A stretch of DNA of 64,000 nt from the NCBI GenBank assembly GCA_017311185.1, contig JAESUZ010000759.1, positions 1 through 64,000 on the forward strand, written 5' to 3'. Of the stretch, positions 48,175-58,750 are shown piece after piece (the first letter of the stretch is position 1; the number at the start of each line of letters is the position of its first letter). A model generated the notes under the pieces. The model ran no database searches. It was not told where the DNA came from and saw only the letters and a program-made list of their open reading frames with translations. Position numbers and translations under genes: made by a program. Source of the stretch: Proteles cristata cristata (Eukaryota > Chordata > Mammalia > Carnivora > Hyaenidae).

Positions 48175-49128
48175 CTAATGAAGAGAGAATAATAATGTAA
48201 TTAAATAGTGCAACAATAATAAAACGATAGTTTTATTTCTAAATGCATAAATAATTATAATAGCACGCTGAAAATGTATTGTGGTTCTTAAATATCAATA
48301 AAGCAGGCACAGACTTAATTAAAATTCCATTATTCTGCCTCCTACACAGAATCTACTTAACCTTAAGCATGAGATGTTTATCAAATGATGTGTCACTTAG
48401 ACAAACAAATTTTAATGTATACCCAATTAACACAAAGCTCTTCAACACAAGCTAGGAAAATTCATTTCCGTGTGTAGGTTGTTTCACATTTATTCAAAAT
48501 TAATTTCAAAAATGCTAAAAATATTTTGCAGGGCATTTTTATTTATGGTTAGTTTACTCATCTTATACATATGGAGATTGCCATCACTTTTCTGCTATAT
48601 AATGGATTTGATATCAAGACAAATGCCTCCTGGTTGAGAACCCCTAAAATTATTAATAAAGTATATTAAAACATATTTCAAAACAAGACCAAGCTTATTC
48701 TAAAGTAAAGGAAACAATCTGGTGTCAGAAATAACTAGAACATGAGAATTAAAAGGTAAGGGGATATTGGAGCCTGAATTTGCCTCATAAATATCTGCAC
48801 AACACTGGTGGCATAGAGATTGGGGGAGAGAAAGCAAAGCCAGACGCACACAAGGTGGGAAGTGAAATCAGAGACTTCTGCATAAAACCAGGCTTCCCAA
48901 AGGGTAACACTCTCAGCAGACAAAATAGATCTTATCCAGCAAAGGGAAAGAGTGAATGCACACACCTGCCTCAGGCTCAGCTCTGGCTAGAAAAGGAAAA
49001 GAAAAACTAGTCTCATCTGAGAATCATTAAACACAAGCCCACACTCACACAGATCTGGAGCTGGAATTCACAAACTACCTGTGTAGCTCTCCACGCCCTA
49101 AGCCCATTATTTAGTTTAAAGTGGTCTT

Positions 49129-49350
49129 GGGGCACCTGGGTGACCAACTCTGAGGAATCCAACTCAATCTCAGCTCAGGTCATGATCTCGAAGACTGTGA
49201 GATCGGGCCCACCCCTGAATCAGGCTCTGGGCTGACAGCATGGAGCCTGCTTGGGATTCCCTCTCTCCCTCACTCCGCCCCTTCCCCACTCATGCTCCCT
49301 CATGTGTGCTCTCTCTCTCTCAAAAATAAATAAATAAACTTAAAAAAAGT
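49129..49350 (+). mobile_element. Older carnivore SINE
   Basis: GGGGCACCTGGGTGACCAAC head, diverged; tail CAAAAATAAATAAATAAACTT. Confidence 0.88.
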
Positions 49351-49784
49351 AAAACCAGGGCTCAAAAATTCATGTGGATAAAGTTCCAAATAACATGAGC
49401 TTATAAGATATTGAAAACACAGGAAGAAATAAAACATGAACAAGATGCAGAGTAAACAACAAAATGCAGAATCAAAATCAAACCAGCAGAAAACAAAATT
49501 ATTGAAGATAGAATATAAAATAAGTTCGCTTAAATTGCTTAAATAAATAACAAAAGGTAAATATGGTGAAAGACCAAAAGACTCAAAACTGACCAGGTAG
49601 ACATGAAAAGTAAACAAATGTCTAGAAATTATATTATCATGAAAAATAAAAACTCAATGTATAAATAGTATGCTAGAACATAGCTAGAAGGAAAACAGAG
49701 CTAAAGAAATGATTCAGACTGCAATACAGAAAGACATGGGAATGGTAAATATGGAAAACTGAACGACATGGAGAAAGGAGTGAG

Positions 49785-49965
49785 GAAGTGTGCTAGACAT
49801 TTTACATTATGTCCACTTTACTCTCACAACTCAGTGAAAGCAATTTTTTAATACCCATTATACAGAGAAAGAAACCAAGGCTCAGAGATAATAACTTTCT
49901 CAAGGACACACAGCAAGTATATTACAAGGGCAGAATTCATAGCCTATCTGTCTGACTCAAAAGAA
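49785..49965 (+). mobile_element. MIR SINE fossil
   Basis: GTGTGCTAGACATTTTACATTATGTCC...CCCATTATACAGAGAAAGAAACCAAGGCTCAGAGA...AGGACACACAGCAAG; MIR core and 3' half. Confidence 0.85.
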
Positions 49966-49973
49966 AGGTGTCT

Positions 49974-50190
49974 GGGGCATCTGCGTGGCTAAATCAGTCT
50001 GATGGCAGTCTGATGGCAGATTCTTGATTTAGGCTCAGATCATTATCTTGTGGTTCATGGGACCCTGCATCGTTGTTTGCACTGACAGAGCCTGCTTGGA
50101 ATTCTCTTTACCTCTCTCTGCCCCTCCACAGCTCCTGTTCACTTTTTTTCTCTTCAAAATAAATAAATAAACATTAAAAAAGAAAAAAAA
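49974..50190 (+). mobile_element. Old carnivore SINE
   Basis: GGGGCATCTGCGTGGCTAAATC head with an internal CTGATGGCAGT duplication; tail AAATAAATAAATAAACATTAAAAAAG. Confidence 0.82.
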
Positions 50191-50439
50191 AGTCCGTGGT
50201 CATTCAGGTTTTAGTTGTGGCCTTTGAATTTAGCAAAACTAACTGGTTTCCTTGGAGACAGAAAACATAAACACCTCATGTCCTTAAGGGAAAAAATAAG
50301 ACTTGAAGGCCTGTTTTATAGAAGCTAACAATCTATGTTGAAGGGTCTATCAGATATCAGTTAATTTGCCACTAACCTATGCAAAGACCTTTTTGTATTT
50401 ATTGTCATTCAAGATGAGTGGCAAAGTATCTGTAGAGCC

Positions 50440-50590
50440 TGTTAGAAATGCAGGCTCCTCGCTCTACCAGGATTGAGACTCTGATTCAGACAATTTAAGG
50501 TGGGTCCCAAGAATCTGTGTTTTCACCAAGCTTCCTAGGTAATTCAGATATGCGTGGTCTCCTAGCCACACTGTGAAAAACACTATTCTT
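50440..50590. mobile_element. MER5A-like hAT DNA transposon fossil
   Basis: GCCTGTTAGAAATGCAGGCTCCTC...TGATTCAGACAATTTAAGGTGGGTCCCAAGAATCTGTGTTTT...AGGTAATTCAGATATGC is the MER5A pattern. It lies only 60 bp from PASD1 exon A. Confidence 0.75.
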
Positions 50591-50648
50591 TATCTTCTAT
50601 TGCACATACTCTACATATGAAATAATCCAAGAACAAATGCCCTCTTAC

Positions 50649-50737
50649 TTGTAGTGTCTTACACTTGAAGTCTTCATAGCTCTGAAATGATGGAATCCAA
50701 TTAGATATCTCTCTGGAGGTTTCCGGATCGACTTTGT
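50649..50737 (-). CDS. PASD1: PASD1 coding exon A (entry to PAS domain)
   Basis: 89 nt, entering in phase 1 and leaving in phase 0. It encodes a segment with NWIPSFQSYEDF, matching human PASD1 NWIPSFPTYDYF and CLOCK DWKPTFLSNEEF, the linker that leads into PAS-A. Acceptor is TTAAAAG; donor is CAA|GTAAGA. Human PASD1 begins only nine residues before this exon, so the start codon lies in an exon upstream that I could not find. Confidence 0.88.
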
Positions 50738-51462
50738 CTTTTAAGAAAAATGGAGAAAGGATAGAAAACTGTCACATTAAAATTATTAGCTATGGGTATT
50801 AGATTTTTCAAAGTTATAATTAATTTTATAGAAAAGACTCTCATGAGAAAATGCTGAGTGCTAATGAAGGAGCTGATGTAGACTAACTAATTGCTTATAA
50901 ATTATCATAAACAGAGAAGTGTTTGGAATCGAAAAAGACCTTGAAGATCATCCAACTCAATTTCCACTTGTACAGACTTTTCCAAAGATTTTATGATTTT
51001 CAACCTACAGTTCTTCCCTTTTCTTGAATTCTTTAAGTCTTCTGCATTCTTGCCAAAACCAAGTAATGTGTCAAGGGCTCTAGGTAGATCCAAACACCTA
51101 ACTGGAAAATCTTTAAGCCCTATCTCAATGTCTCTTCAAAGCTGTTAACAATGTTCTATCACCCACCCATCCTTCTTCACTTTCCAAGTTTTCTGGTTTT
51201 TCCAGTGAGCACTGTTTCTTCTTCTGCTGTGCTCACTCAGAGCCTTTGGTACCAACAGCTGCTCCCTTCACCTCCACTAATCCCACCTATTCTACTAACT
51301 TCACTAACTCAGGGATTTCCCTAACACAACCCTCCAATCTCCAGTTATTTTAATGCATGTCAATAACTGTTAGTTTCTTCTCCCCACAGAGAACTTAGAG
51401 ACCCAGGGAATGCAACTTTGACCCCTATTAAAAATGTTAACTCCCTTGACAAGGATAATTCT

Positions 51463-52239
51463 TTTTTTTAAAAAATAGTTTATCGTCAAGTTTGTTTCCA
51501 TATAACACCCAGTGCTCATCCCCACAAGTGCCCTCCTCCATGCCTATCACCCCGGTTCACCTCCCCCCACCCCTATCAGCCCTCAGTTTGTTCTCAGCAT
51601 TCAAGAGTCTCTCATGGTTTGCCTCCTTCTGTCTCCCCCACTATTTTCCCCCTTCTTCTCCCCCACGGTCCTCTGTTAAGTTCCTCCTAATCCTCCTATA
51701 CGTGCAAACATATGGTAGCTGTCCTTCTCTGCCTGACTTATTTCGCTCAGCATAACACCCTCTAGTTCCATCCATGTTGCTACACATGGCCAGATTTCAT
51801 TGTTTCTCATTGCCATGTAGTATTCCGTGGTATAGATAAACCACATCTTCTTGATCCATTCATCTGTTGATGGACACTTAGGCTCTTTCCAGGTTTTAGC
51901 TATTGTGGAAAGTGCTGCTATGAACATTGGGGTACATGTGCCCTATGCATCAGCATTTCTGTATCCCTTGGGTAAATTCCTAGCAGTGCTATTGCTGGGT
52001 CCTAGGGGAGTTCTAGTGTTAATTTTTTGAGGAACCTCCACACTGTTTTCCAGAGGGGCTGCACCCGTTTACATTCCCACCAACAGCGTAGGAGGGTGCC
52101 CGTTTCTCCACATCCTCGCCAGCATCTAGAGTCTCCTGATTTGTTCATTTTAGCCACTCTGACCAGTGTGAGGTGGTATCTCAGTGTGGTTTTGATTTGT
52201 ATTTTCCTGATGAGGAGGGATGCCGAGCATCATTTCATG
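51463..52239 (-). mobile_element. 5'-truncated L1 with 17-bp target duplication
   Basis: Minus L1 containing ORF2 end (MFIAALSTIAKTWKEPKCPS) and full 3' UTR, 777 bp. Perfect duplication TTGACAAGGATAATTCT at 51446-51462 and 52240-52256. Confidence 0.95.
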
Positions 52240-52834
52240 TTGACAAGGATAATTCTGATAGCAGAGTTTATTTCTTAGAGAGTATGAGTCTCAGATCCTT
52301 TCCTATCAGTAGATGTGGGTAAGAAGGAGGCCAAGTATGAGCATAAAAGTTCCAGAACCCTCATTAAAGAAGGAATGAAAAGAGGGTATGTAACTGCATG
52401 GGAAATGACAAAATATAAAAATAAACCATGCCAATTGCACAAATGCCTCAAGATCAGTGTTTCTGACCACTGTCCCAGCCTGGAAATTCAATTCTAGTCA
52501 CAGCTCCTCAAGCTCAGGAAACAACCCATGACACTCTCCCATAGCTGATTTCTGAAGTCATTTCCCCACTGTGTTTCAGTTTTGTCTAGTGATTTTCATC
52601 TCCTACACTCCCTCCTAGGAAATAAATAAGACCAAAAAGAGTCTACATATTTCCAAGAAAATAAAACCAATGTATTTTATCAACCATAAAAGGCTTGTCT
52701 ACGTTACTATTATCCATAAATTTATTCTTGTTTTTACTTGTAGGACAGGCACCAAATTCAATTCTTTGCTAAAACCCGTGTCCAGTATTTCATTCATAAT
52801 ATGAACTTGGTAAATCTTATTAAACTAAATCTCA

Positions 52835-54290
52835 TTCATTCATTTATGTAACGGACATTTACTGACCTCCAACTATGTGTTCTACTGTGTTATAGAGGCT
52901 TATGATATAGTATGAACAAGACAAGTGAGGTGACTATCCTTTTATATCTTATAGACTGGTGGAAAGGTAGACACATAATGAACACATGGACAATGGAACC
53001 AATAATTTTTATATATCTTTAAATACAATAATTTAGACTGAGTGACCAAGGAAAGCTTGAATGAGAAGGTACCATCTGAGCCAAGCTCTGAATGACAGGA
53101 ACAGAGCCACAGCAAAACATGGGAACAAAGCATCCTGAGCAGAGGAAGCAGTAAGTTAGGAGAGGCAGGAAAGAATTTGTCCTATTTAAGTTACAGACAG
53201 GAGGCAAAAGTGGCTACGGTCGGGTGACCAAGGGATAGAGTAGTAGGAAACGAGTCTGAAAGACAGGCAGGGCCAAATCATGTAGGCATATGTTAAGGAG
53301 TTAGCATTATTCTGAGTGGAATGTGAAATACTTTCAAGCAGGAGAATGACATATATTTTTTAAAAGACTACTATAGCTATTTGTGAAAAACAGATCAAAC
53401 TGGGGAACAAGAGTGGAAGCAGAATCTAGCTAGAAAGCGTCTACAAAAGTAACAGATGATGGTGCCCTGGATTAGGTTGGTATACCAAGGCTATGGAAAT
53501 GGGGAGAAGTGAATAAATTTGACATATATTTTACAGGAAAAACTAAAAGGACTTGCTTATGGGTTGAGTGATGAGGTTGAAGAAATGGAGGATACAAGAA
53601 TGATTTACAGAGTTTTAGCTTGAGACACTGGAAGAATTACTGGTGGTACCAGTTACCGGAATAAGGAGAACCGGGAGGGGGTAGGTGGGTGTGAGAGGCA
53701 ATGAAGTGAAGAAGGACCAAGAGTTCCCTTATGGACACATTAACTTTTCTATTAGATATCCAGGTGAAGAAATCACATAGGAAACTCTTGCTGATTTAAT
53801 AAGGAGCATGATTCTCAATTATGGAGCTCAGGCTGCTCAGTGTTAGAGATAGACTTATAAAGCAGAGGTCACTGACATCCAGATAGCACTTCAGGTTAGG
53901 AGACTGGATGAAATTACCCAGGAAATGAGTGTAGAGATAGAAGAAAAAAGGTCCAAGGACTGAGTTCTGGGCCACACTAATGTCCAGAAGTTGAAAGGGG
54001 AAGTAGAAAAGTAGAAAGAAAAAAAGGGAAGGAGCAGCAGATGAACTAAGAGAGAAACCAGATGAGTGTGTTATCCTGGTAGCCAAGAAAAAAGTACTTC
54101 AAGAAGAAAAGAGTGGTCACCTGTCCAATGTTTTTGAAGGCCAAGAAAGTTAAAGGAGGAGAGTTAAAGACCAAATAATTCAGTAATTTGCAGGTCACTG
54201 TTATTCCTGACAAAAGCAGCTGCGGCCTCAGTGGGTCTTACAATCATTTCAAAAAGTTGTGCTGTGAAGAGGGCACAGAAACAGAGTAAC
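52835..54290 (-). mobile_element. Long L2 (CR1-type LINE) fossil
   Basis: Minus strand keeps recognisable L2 reverse-transcriptase residues (NSVLGPFFFYLYTHFLGNFI for the QGSVLGPLLFSIYTHSLGDLI block). The YADD catalytic motif is degraded, with VSD in its place. It lies in the same orientation as PASD1. Confidence 0.85.
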
Positions 54291-54622
54291 GGAAGTATCA
54301 TGGGGTCAAGAAAATATTTTTTACGGTAAGAGATTCTTATAGCATGATTAAATGCATATGGGTATAACCTGTTCAGAGGTTTTGAGTTAAGCTTACTTAA
54401 GTATTTTAGGTACTATTTGATGCCCTCAGGACCATGTCTCCCTTAGCAAAATTTACCATATGCTTCAAGTGCCTAAAATACAGAACTCTGCATTATTATT
54501 GCCCAGTATACTTCTATTAATTCTCAGTTCTTTATTACCTTAATAGCATTGTCAGCATTGGCTATAAATAAACTTACAAATGGAGAGAAACCAAGTATCT
54601 GTGTATTAAAAGGTGCTTCAGG

Positions 54623-54808
54623 GGGCACTTGGGTGGCTCAGTAAATTAGGCATCCAACTCTTGAGTTTGGCTCAGATCATGATCTAACAGTTCGTTAGTT
54701 CAAACCCCAAGTTTGACTCCACAGTCTGAGATTCTCTCTCCCTTTCTCTCTCTGACCCTCCCCGCCTTGTGCTCTCTCTCAAAATAAATAAAGTTAAAAA
54801 AAAAAAAG
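54623..54808 (+). mobile_element. Carnivore SINE
   Basis: GGGCACTTGGGTGGCTCAG head, CAAAATAAATAAAGTT tail; 13-bp duplication AAGGTGCTTCAGG at 54610-54622 and 54809-54821. Confidence 0.93.
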
Positions 54809-55012
54809 AAGGTGCTTCAGGAGATCTTCTCTTTATTAATCTCTCCCAAAGATGTTTGAAGTAAAGGAAGAGACCCAGCTGTCCCACCCACAACAGTTTT
54901 CAATATGGCTAATCAAAAAGCTATACAAATGGGGTTAGGGTGCTCAGACCAAACCTTCTTTCTGTGAAGGGTCAGTAGTGCCCTGTGATGTATTCGATCT
55001 GTTTCTTCTTAC

Positions 55013-55106
55013 AGGATATCCACGAGCTTGGATAAATGCATGTAGTTCTGTGAAGAAGGAATTGTTCTTGTCTTTCTTTTTCTTTTCAGATACATTAGGT
55101 ACATCC
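55013..55106 (-). CDS. Candidate exon encoding a bHLH-like basic/helix-1 segment
   Basis: 94 nt open on the minus strand, between a strong acceptor (TGTTTTTTCTCACTTAG|GG) and a strong donor (CCT|GTAAGA), phase 2 to 0. It encodes VSEKKKKDKNNSFFTELHAF, which resembles CLOCK [20 protein letters not shown] and BMAL1 IEKRRRDKMNSFIDELASL (recalled). The DNA TCTGAAAAGAAA is shared with CLOCK as I recall it. It lies about 4.3 kb upstream of PASD1 exon A, where CLOCK and NPAS2 carry their bHLH exon. The basic residues are changed (KKKK for KKRR) and the second helix was not found; the phase does not join exon A directly. It could be a surviving or decaying bHLH exon of PASD1, or chance. Confidence 0.45.
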
Positions 55107-55224
55107 CTAAGTGAGAAAAAACAATCAGGGTGGTTAACAGTAAGGGTAGGCCTAGGAATTAAGATGGTGAAACAATGAATGGAGGAGAAATAAGAAGAAA
55201 GGGAGTTGTTAATGTCAACATTTG

Positions 55225-55410
55225 AGCAAAACTCCAGTCCACTGATCATTCATTCAACAACAATAACTGTCAATATTAAAATGAGGAAATGAAAGCCAAT
55301 TTCATCTCCCTTAGACTGTGAGGCCCTTGAGGGTAGGGAACCCAATCTGTGTCTTCCACAGCAAAGCCCACCACAGTGTCTGGCACAGTGAACTAAAAAT
55401 TATATAAAAT
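55225..55410 (+). mobile_element. L2 3'-end fossil
   Basis: TTAGACTGTGAGGCCCTTGAGGGTAGGGAACCCAATCTGTGTC...ACAGTGTCTGGCACAGTGAAC is the L2 3' end. Confidence 0.75.
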
Positions 55411-55414
55411 AAAT

Positions 55415-57535
55415 TCAATCCAAATTAACTTGAATTTAAATGGTGGACCTTTGTTCCACCATATATTCTTACCTGCTTTTACAAGAGTACTTCTCATTAA
55501 AGAAAAATCTCTCTAAATGATCTGTAATTACTCAAGAGGCTCTTGCAAAGCCATTGCTCCTTCTCAGAGAGAAAGCTGAGCAATAAAATGCTAATTGAGA
55601 TTGTTTTTTACTTTTGAAAAACAGATCATACTGAAAATTTTGTATAAAAACTTTTTTGATCAGTGCGCTGGAATTTATTTTAGATGCTTGAACTGTAAAA
55701 CTAAGGTAATTTATCTTTTCAAACATATATAAATTTAAGGTGTAGGCAAGCCATTGGCCCAAAACAAGCTTCTAAACCTATTAGGGAGTGTAAACCATTT
55801 ATGTAGTGTCAGCTCTGAGCAACCACTGTGTAAGGTATGGAGGACATAGTTTGAAGAGAGAGGTTGTCAGGGAAGATTTGTTATACCTATGCATTACATA
55901 GGTAATGCACTAAGTATTATACTAGAGTTGGGGCTAAGGTTATGGAAAACCCACTGGAGAGACCAAATTTCCCTGAGTCAGGCTTCCCCCAAGGAAGTAA
56001 GATTTTGCTAGATGTGAAATAGGAACAGAAGACAGGGGAGAGGGCTTTGGCAGAAATATCAGTCAGTTATGAATTTATACCTCTTTCCTTTTTCTCTTTT
56101 AGTCTCATCCATTATTCAGTGATGTAACAAAGAATTCTGAAATCAAAGTGCAACAATATTTTACTAAGAAATCAGTCTATGATGAATCACAATAAAGCAA
56201 TAAGACTAATCAAAATTCTCTATTGCATGGCACCTTTCCCTTAAGGAATGCATATTTCTTTTAAAGATAGAATTTCATTAAGTACCAATAACCCTCTCAT
56301 ACGTTATGTAAATGTTGAAGATTTGCTTTATTGTCTGATCCCCAATGAATGTTTGTCACAATAACATTACAAATGAATATATTTGAAAAAGTCACAAAAA
56401 CATGCTGTGAAGTTACACAACTTAATCCAACAGTAAGTATCTGTAAGTTTAATTCCAACCCCTTAAAATTCCTTTAACTTCTACTAACTTGAAAAACACT
56501 TGATGAAACAAAGACTGATGTGTGTTAAGCTTTATATCTATACAAAATACCATGCCACAATAGACAAAGTATGCATTTATTGCTGCTATCACAGAAATCC
56601 TGGGCATATAAAAATGGCCCTGAAATCACCAAAGCCCTCTGCTTTGATTGTATAATTAGACTCACATATCACCTCCAGGTCAAAGTCTCAGAGTATAAGT
56701 CAATGACATTCAAATACATATCTGTTAAATAAGAAGTAACAGCTGAATTATAGCAAATATCCTTTAAAAGCTCTCAAGGAAGTAAGGGAGAGCTTAGGGG
56801 TAACACATTGAGAAGATGCTGAAAACCAAAGCTGGTTAGTACACTAACCTGTGCTATTGTCAAGACAAGGAAGCATAGCTATGCAACAAAAAACCTTGAG
56901 TATTAAGATCCTGTTGGGTGAAGGACAAATCAAGCAAATAATTGAAAGCTAAAAGCCACCAACTCCTCCCTATATATAGGCAAGACTCTCAGAGACTATA
57001 GCTTAATTTAAAAAGCTCTCTTGACAGAAAGGAAGAAAAGAAGTTAGGCTGTCTCAGCATGTTCTCTTGGGTAGGAAAAAAAAGGTGCAAAAGACAGGAG
57101 GGTGGAGAAGAACAATGTACTATTGTCAGGTTCTTACATGACACATGATGTGGCACAGAATGAGTTCACAGCACACAGTAATAAAGTAAAGATGTATGCT
57201 ATAAACTGCCTAGAACAACAAATAAAATGCACATGTAATACAAATTATAAATCAAAAGAAATAAAATGGCATACAAAGTAAATACTCATTTAATCCAAAA
57301 AATGCAGAAAAAGAAAGCAGAAAACAAAGATCAAATGGGACAAACAGAAAACATATAGCGAGAAGGTAGACATACAACTTAACCATAAAAATAATTATAT
57401 TAACTGTCAATGGACTAAAGACACAAATGTAAAGTCTGGGCACTGTTAGTTAAAACTGAATAGAAAAGTAAAGCCAAACTCCCCTTGAACAATATATGGG
57501 ATTAGGGCACTGACCGCCCCCCCCAGCTTAAAATG
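55415..57535. other. Sequence 5' of the recognised PASD1 exons, nothing recognised
   Basis: AT-rich; no convincing start-codon exon, CpG island or promoter seen. The true PASD1 5' end may lie here or beyond the window. Confidence 0.45.
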
Positions 57536-57549
57536 TACATTTAACTTTT

Positions 57550-57767
57550 TTTCTTTTTTTTAAATGTTTTATTTATTTCTAGGAGAGAGAGAGAGACAGT
57601 GTGAGCAGGGGAGGGTCAGAGAGAGAGGGAGTCACAGACTGAAACAGGCTCCAGGCTCTGAGCTGGAAGTCAGACAGAGCCCGACGCTGGGCTCGAACCC
57701 ACAAACCATGAGATCATGACCTAAGCGAAAGTCGGACGCTTAACCGACTAAGCCACCCAGGCGCCCC
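57550..57767 (-). mobile_element. Young feliform SINE
   Basis: Reverse full-length SINE; perfect 14-bp duplication TACATTTAACTTTT at 57536-57549 and 57768-57781. Confidence 0.95.
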
Positions 57768-58199
57768 TACATTTAACTTTTGACTCCCCTAAGACTTAAG
57801 TATTGTTGACTGGAAGCCTTGGTAATAACATAAACAGTTGATTAACACATATTTTGGATGTTGTATATATGATATATTGCTTTCTTACTATAAAGTAAGC
57901 TAGAGAAAAGAAAATGTGAAAAAAATCATGAGAACAGACATTTACAGTTTGTACAGTATTTGCCAAAAAAAAATCCACATATAAGTGGACTAATGCAGTT
58001 TAAGGCAGTGTTGCTCAAGGGTCAACTATTCTAGTGTCTACAAGATACCTTATTTATAAAGACACAGCTAGGTTACAAGCAAAATAGAAACATATACTAT
58101 GTAATCCCAATGACGAAAAGATTGAATGGCTAATTAATCTCAGACAAAGAAGGCTCTAGGTAAAGAATAGCACTGAAGAAAAAGAGGGCATTTCACAAT

Positions 58200-58578
58200 G
58201 ACAAAGGAGTCAATCAAGAAGACATTAACAAATCTAAACAGATATGCACCTAATTAAAAAGCTTCAATATGGGGTAAGAATTGAACGAAGAAATGAACCC
58301 ACCATTACAGTTGGTGAGTTCAATAGTTCTCTACCAGTAATCAATAGAGCAAGAATACAGAAAATCAGTAAGGTATCGAAGTCTTACCACGCTGCCAACA
58401 AACTGGTCCCATGTGTTTACAGAACACGGCCCCTAGCAACTATAGAATATACATTTCTAGGTATAACGGTCCTAAAGATTTAAAAAATGCTGGGCCATAA
58501 CCATTTCAGTACATTTTCAGCATTAAAATCATACATATTATGTTCTCTTATTAATGTAGAATTCAATTAGAAGTCAAG
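58200..58578 (+). mobile_element. L1 ORF2 internal fragment (root of the tandem array)
   Basis: Diverged plus-strand L1 ORF2: ATTACAGTTGGTGAGTTCAATAG, ACTATAGAATATACATT, ATGCTGGGCCATAA, TATGTTCTCTTATTAATGTAGAATTCAATTAGAAGTCAA. These follow the order of the endonuclease-RT region. Many stops; dead. Confidence 0.75.
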
Positions 58579-58750
58579 AGGCAGCTGGGTGGTTCAGTTG
58601 GTTAAGCTTCCGACTTTTGGTTTTGGCTAAGGTGATGATCTCATGGTTTGTGAGTTTGAGTCTCACATGAGGCTTCGTGGGATTCTCTCTCTCTCTCTGC
58701 CCCTCTTCAAATTGCTCTCTCTCAAAAAATAAATATTCAATAAACAAATA
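58579..58750 (+). mobile_element. Old carnivore SINE inserted in the L1 fragment
   Basis: GGCAGCTGGGTGGTTCAGTTGG head; CT-rich stretch GGGATTCTCTCTCTCTCTCTG; tail CAAAAAATAAATATTCAATAAAC. L1 ORF2 resumes after it (TAGAAAACAAATTTCAGGAAAACCCC). Confidence 0.85.

Larger units (their letters stand above)
865..50737 (-). other. PASD1: PASD1 gene body (14 coding exons recognised, 5' end not resolved)
   Basis: Minus-strand gene spanning most of the window. Fourteen exons with AG acceptors, and GT donors at all but one, join in one reading frame of 715 residues plus stop; human PASD1, from memory, is 773 residues. The order is a single PAS domain (first five exons), an acidic linker, an acidic Glu/Gln repeat exon, a coiled coil beginning near the ELELMKK motif, and a Ser/Gln-rich C-terminus with the DYIQLWQ motif. 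In the literature PASD1 is a nuclear, testis- and tumour-restricted CLOCK paralogue that represses CLOCK:BMAL1 transcription. Upstream non-coding or start-codon exons are not identified; the first recognised exon needs a G from a preceding exon. Orthology is inferred from recalled human protein, not from an alignment run. Confidence 0.9.

Noticed and set aside
50905..51093. Minus open frame considered as the missing helix-2 exon between 55013 and 50737
   Set aside because: Residues do not resemble the CLOCK MDKSTVLQKSIDFL segment and there is no phase-0 to phase-1 splice pair.
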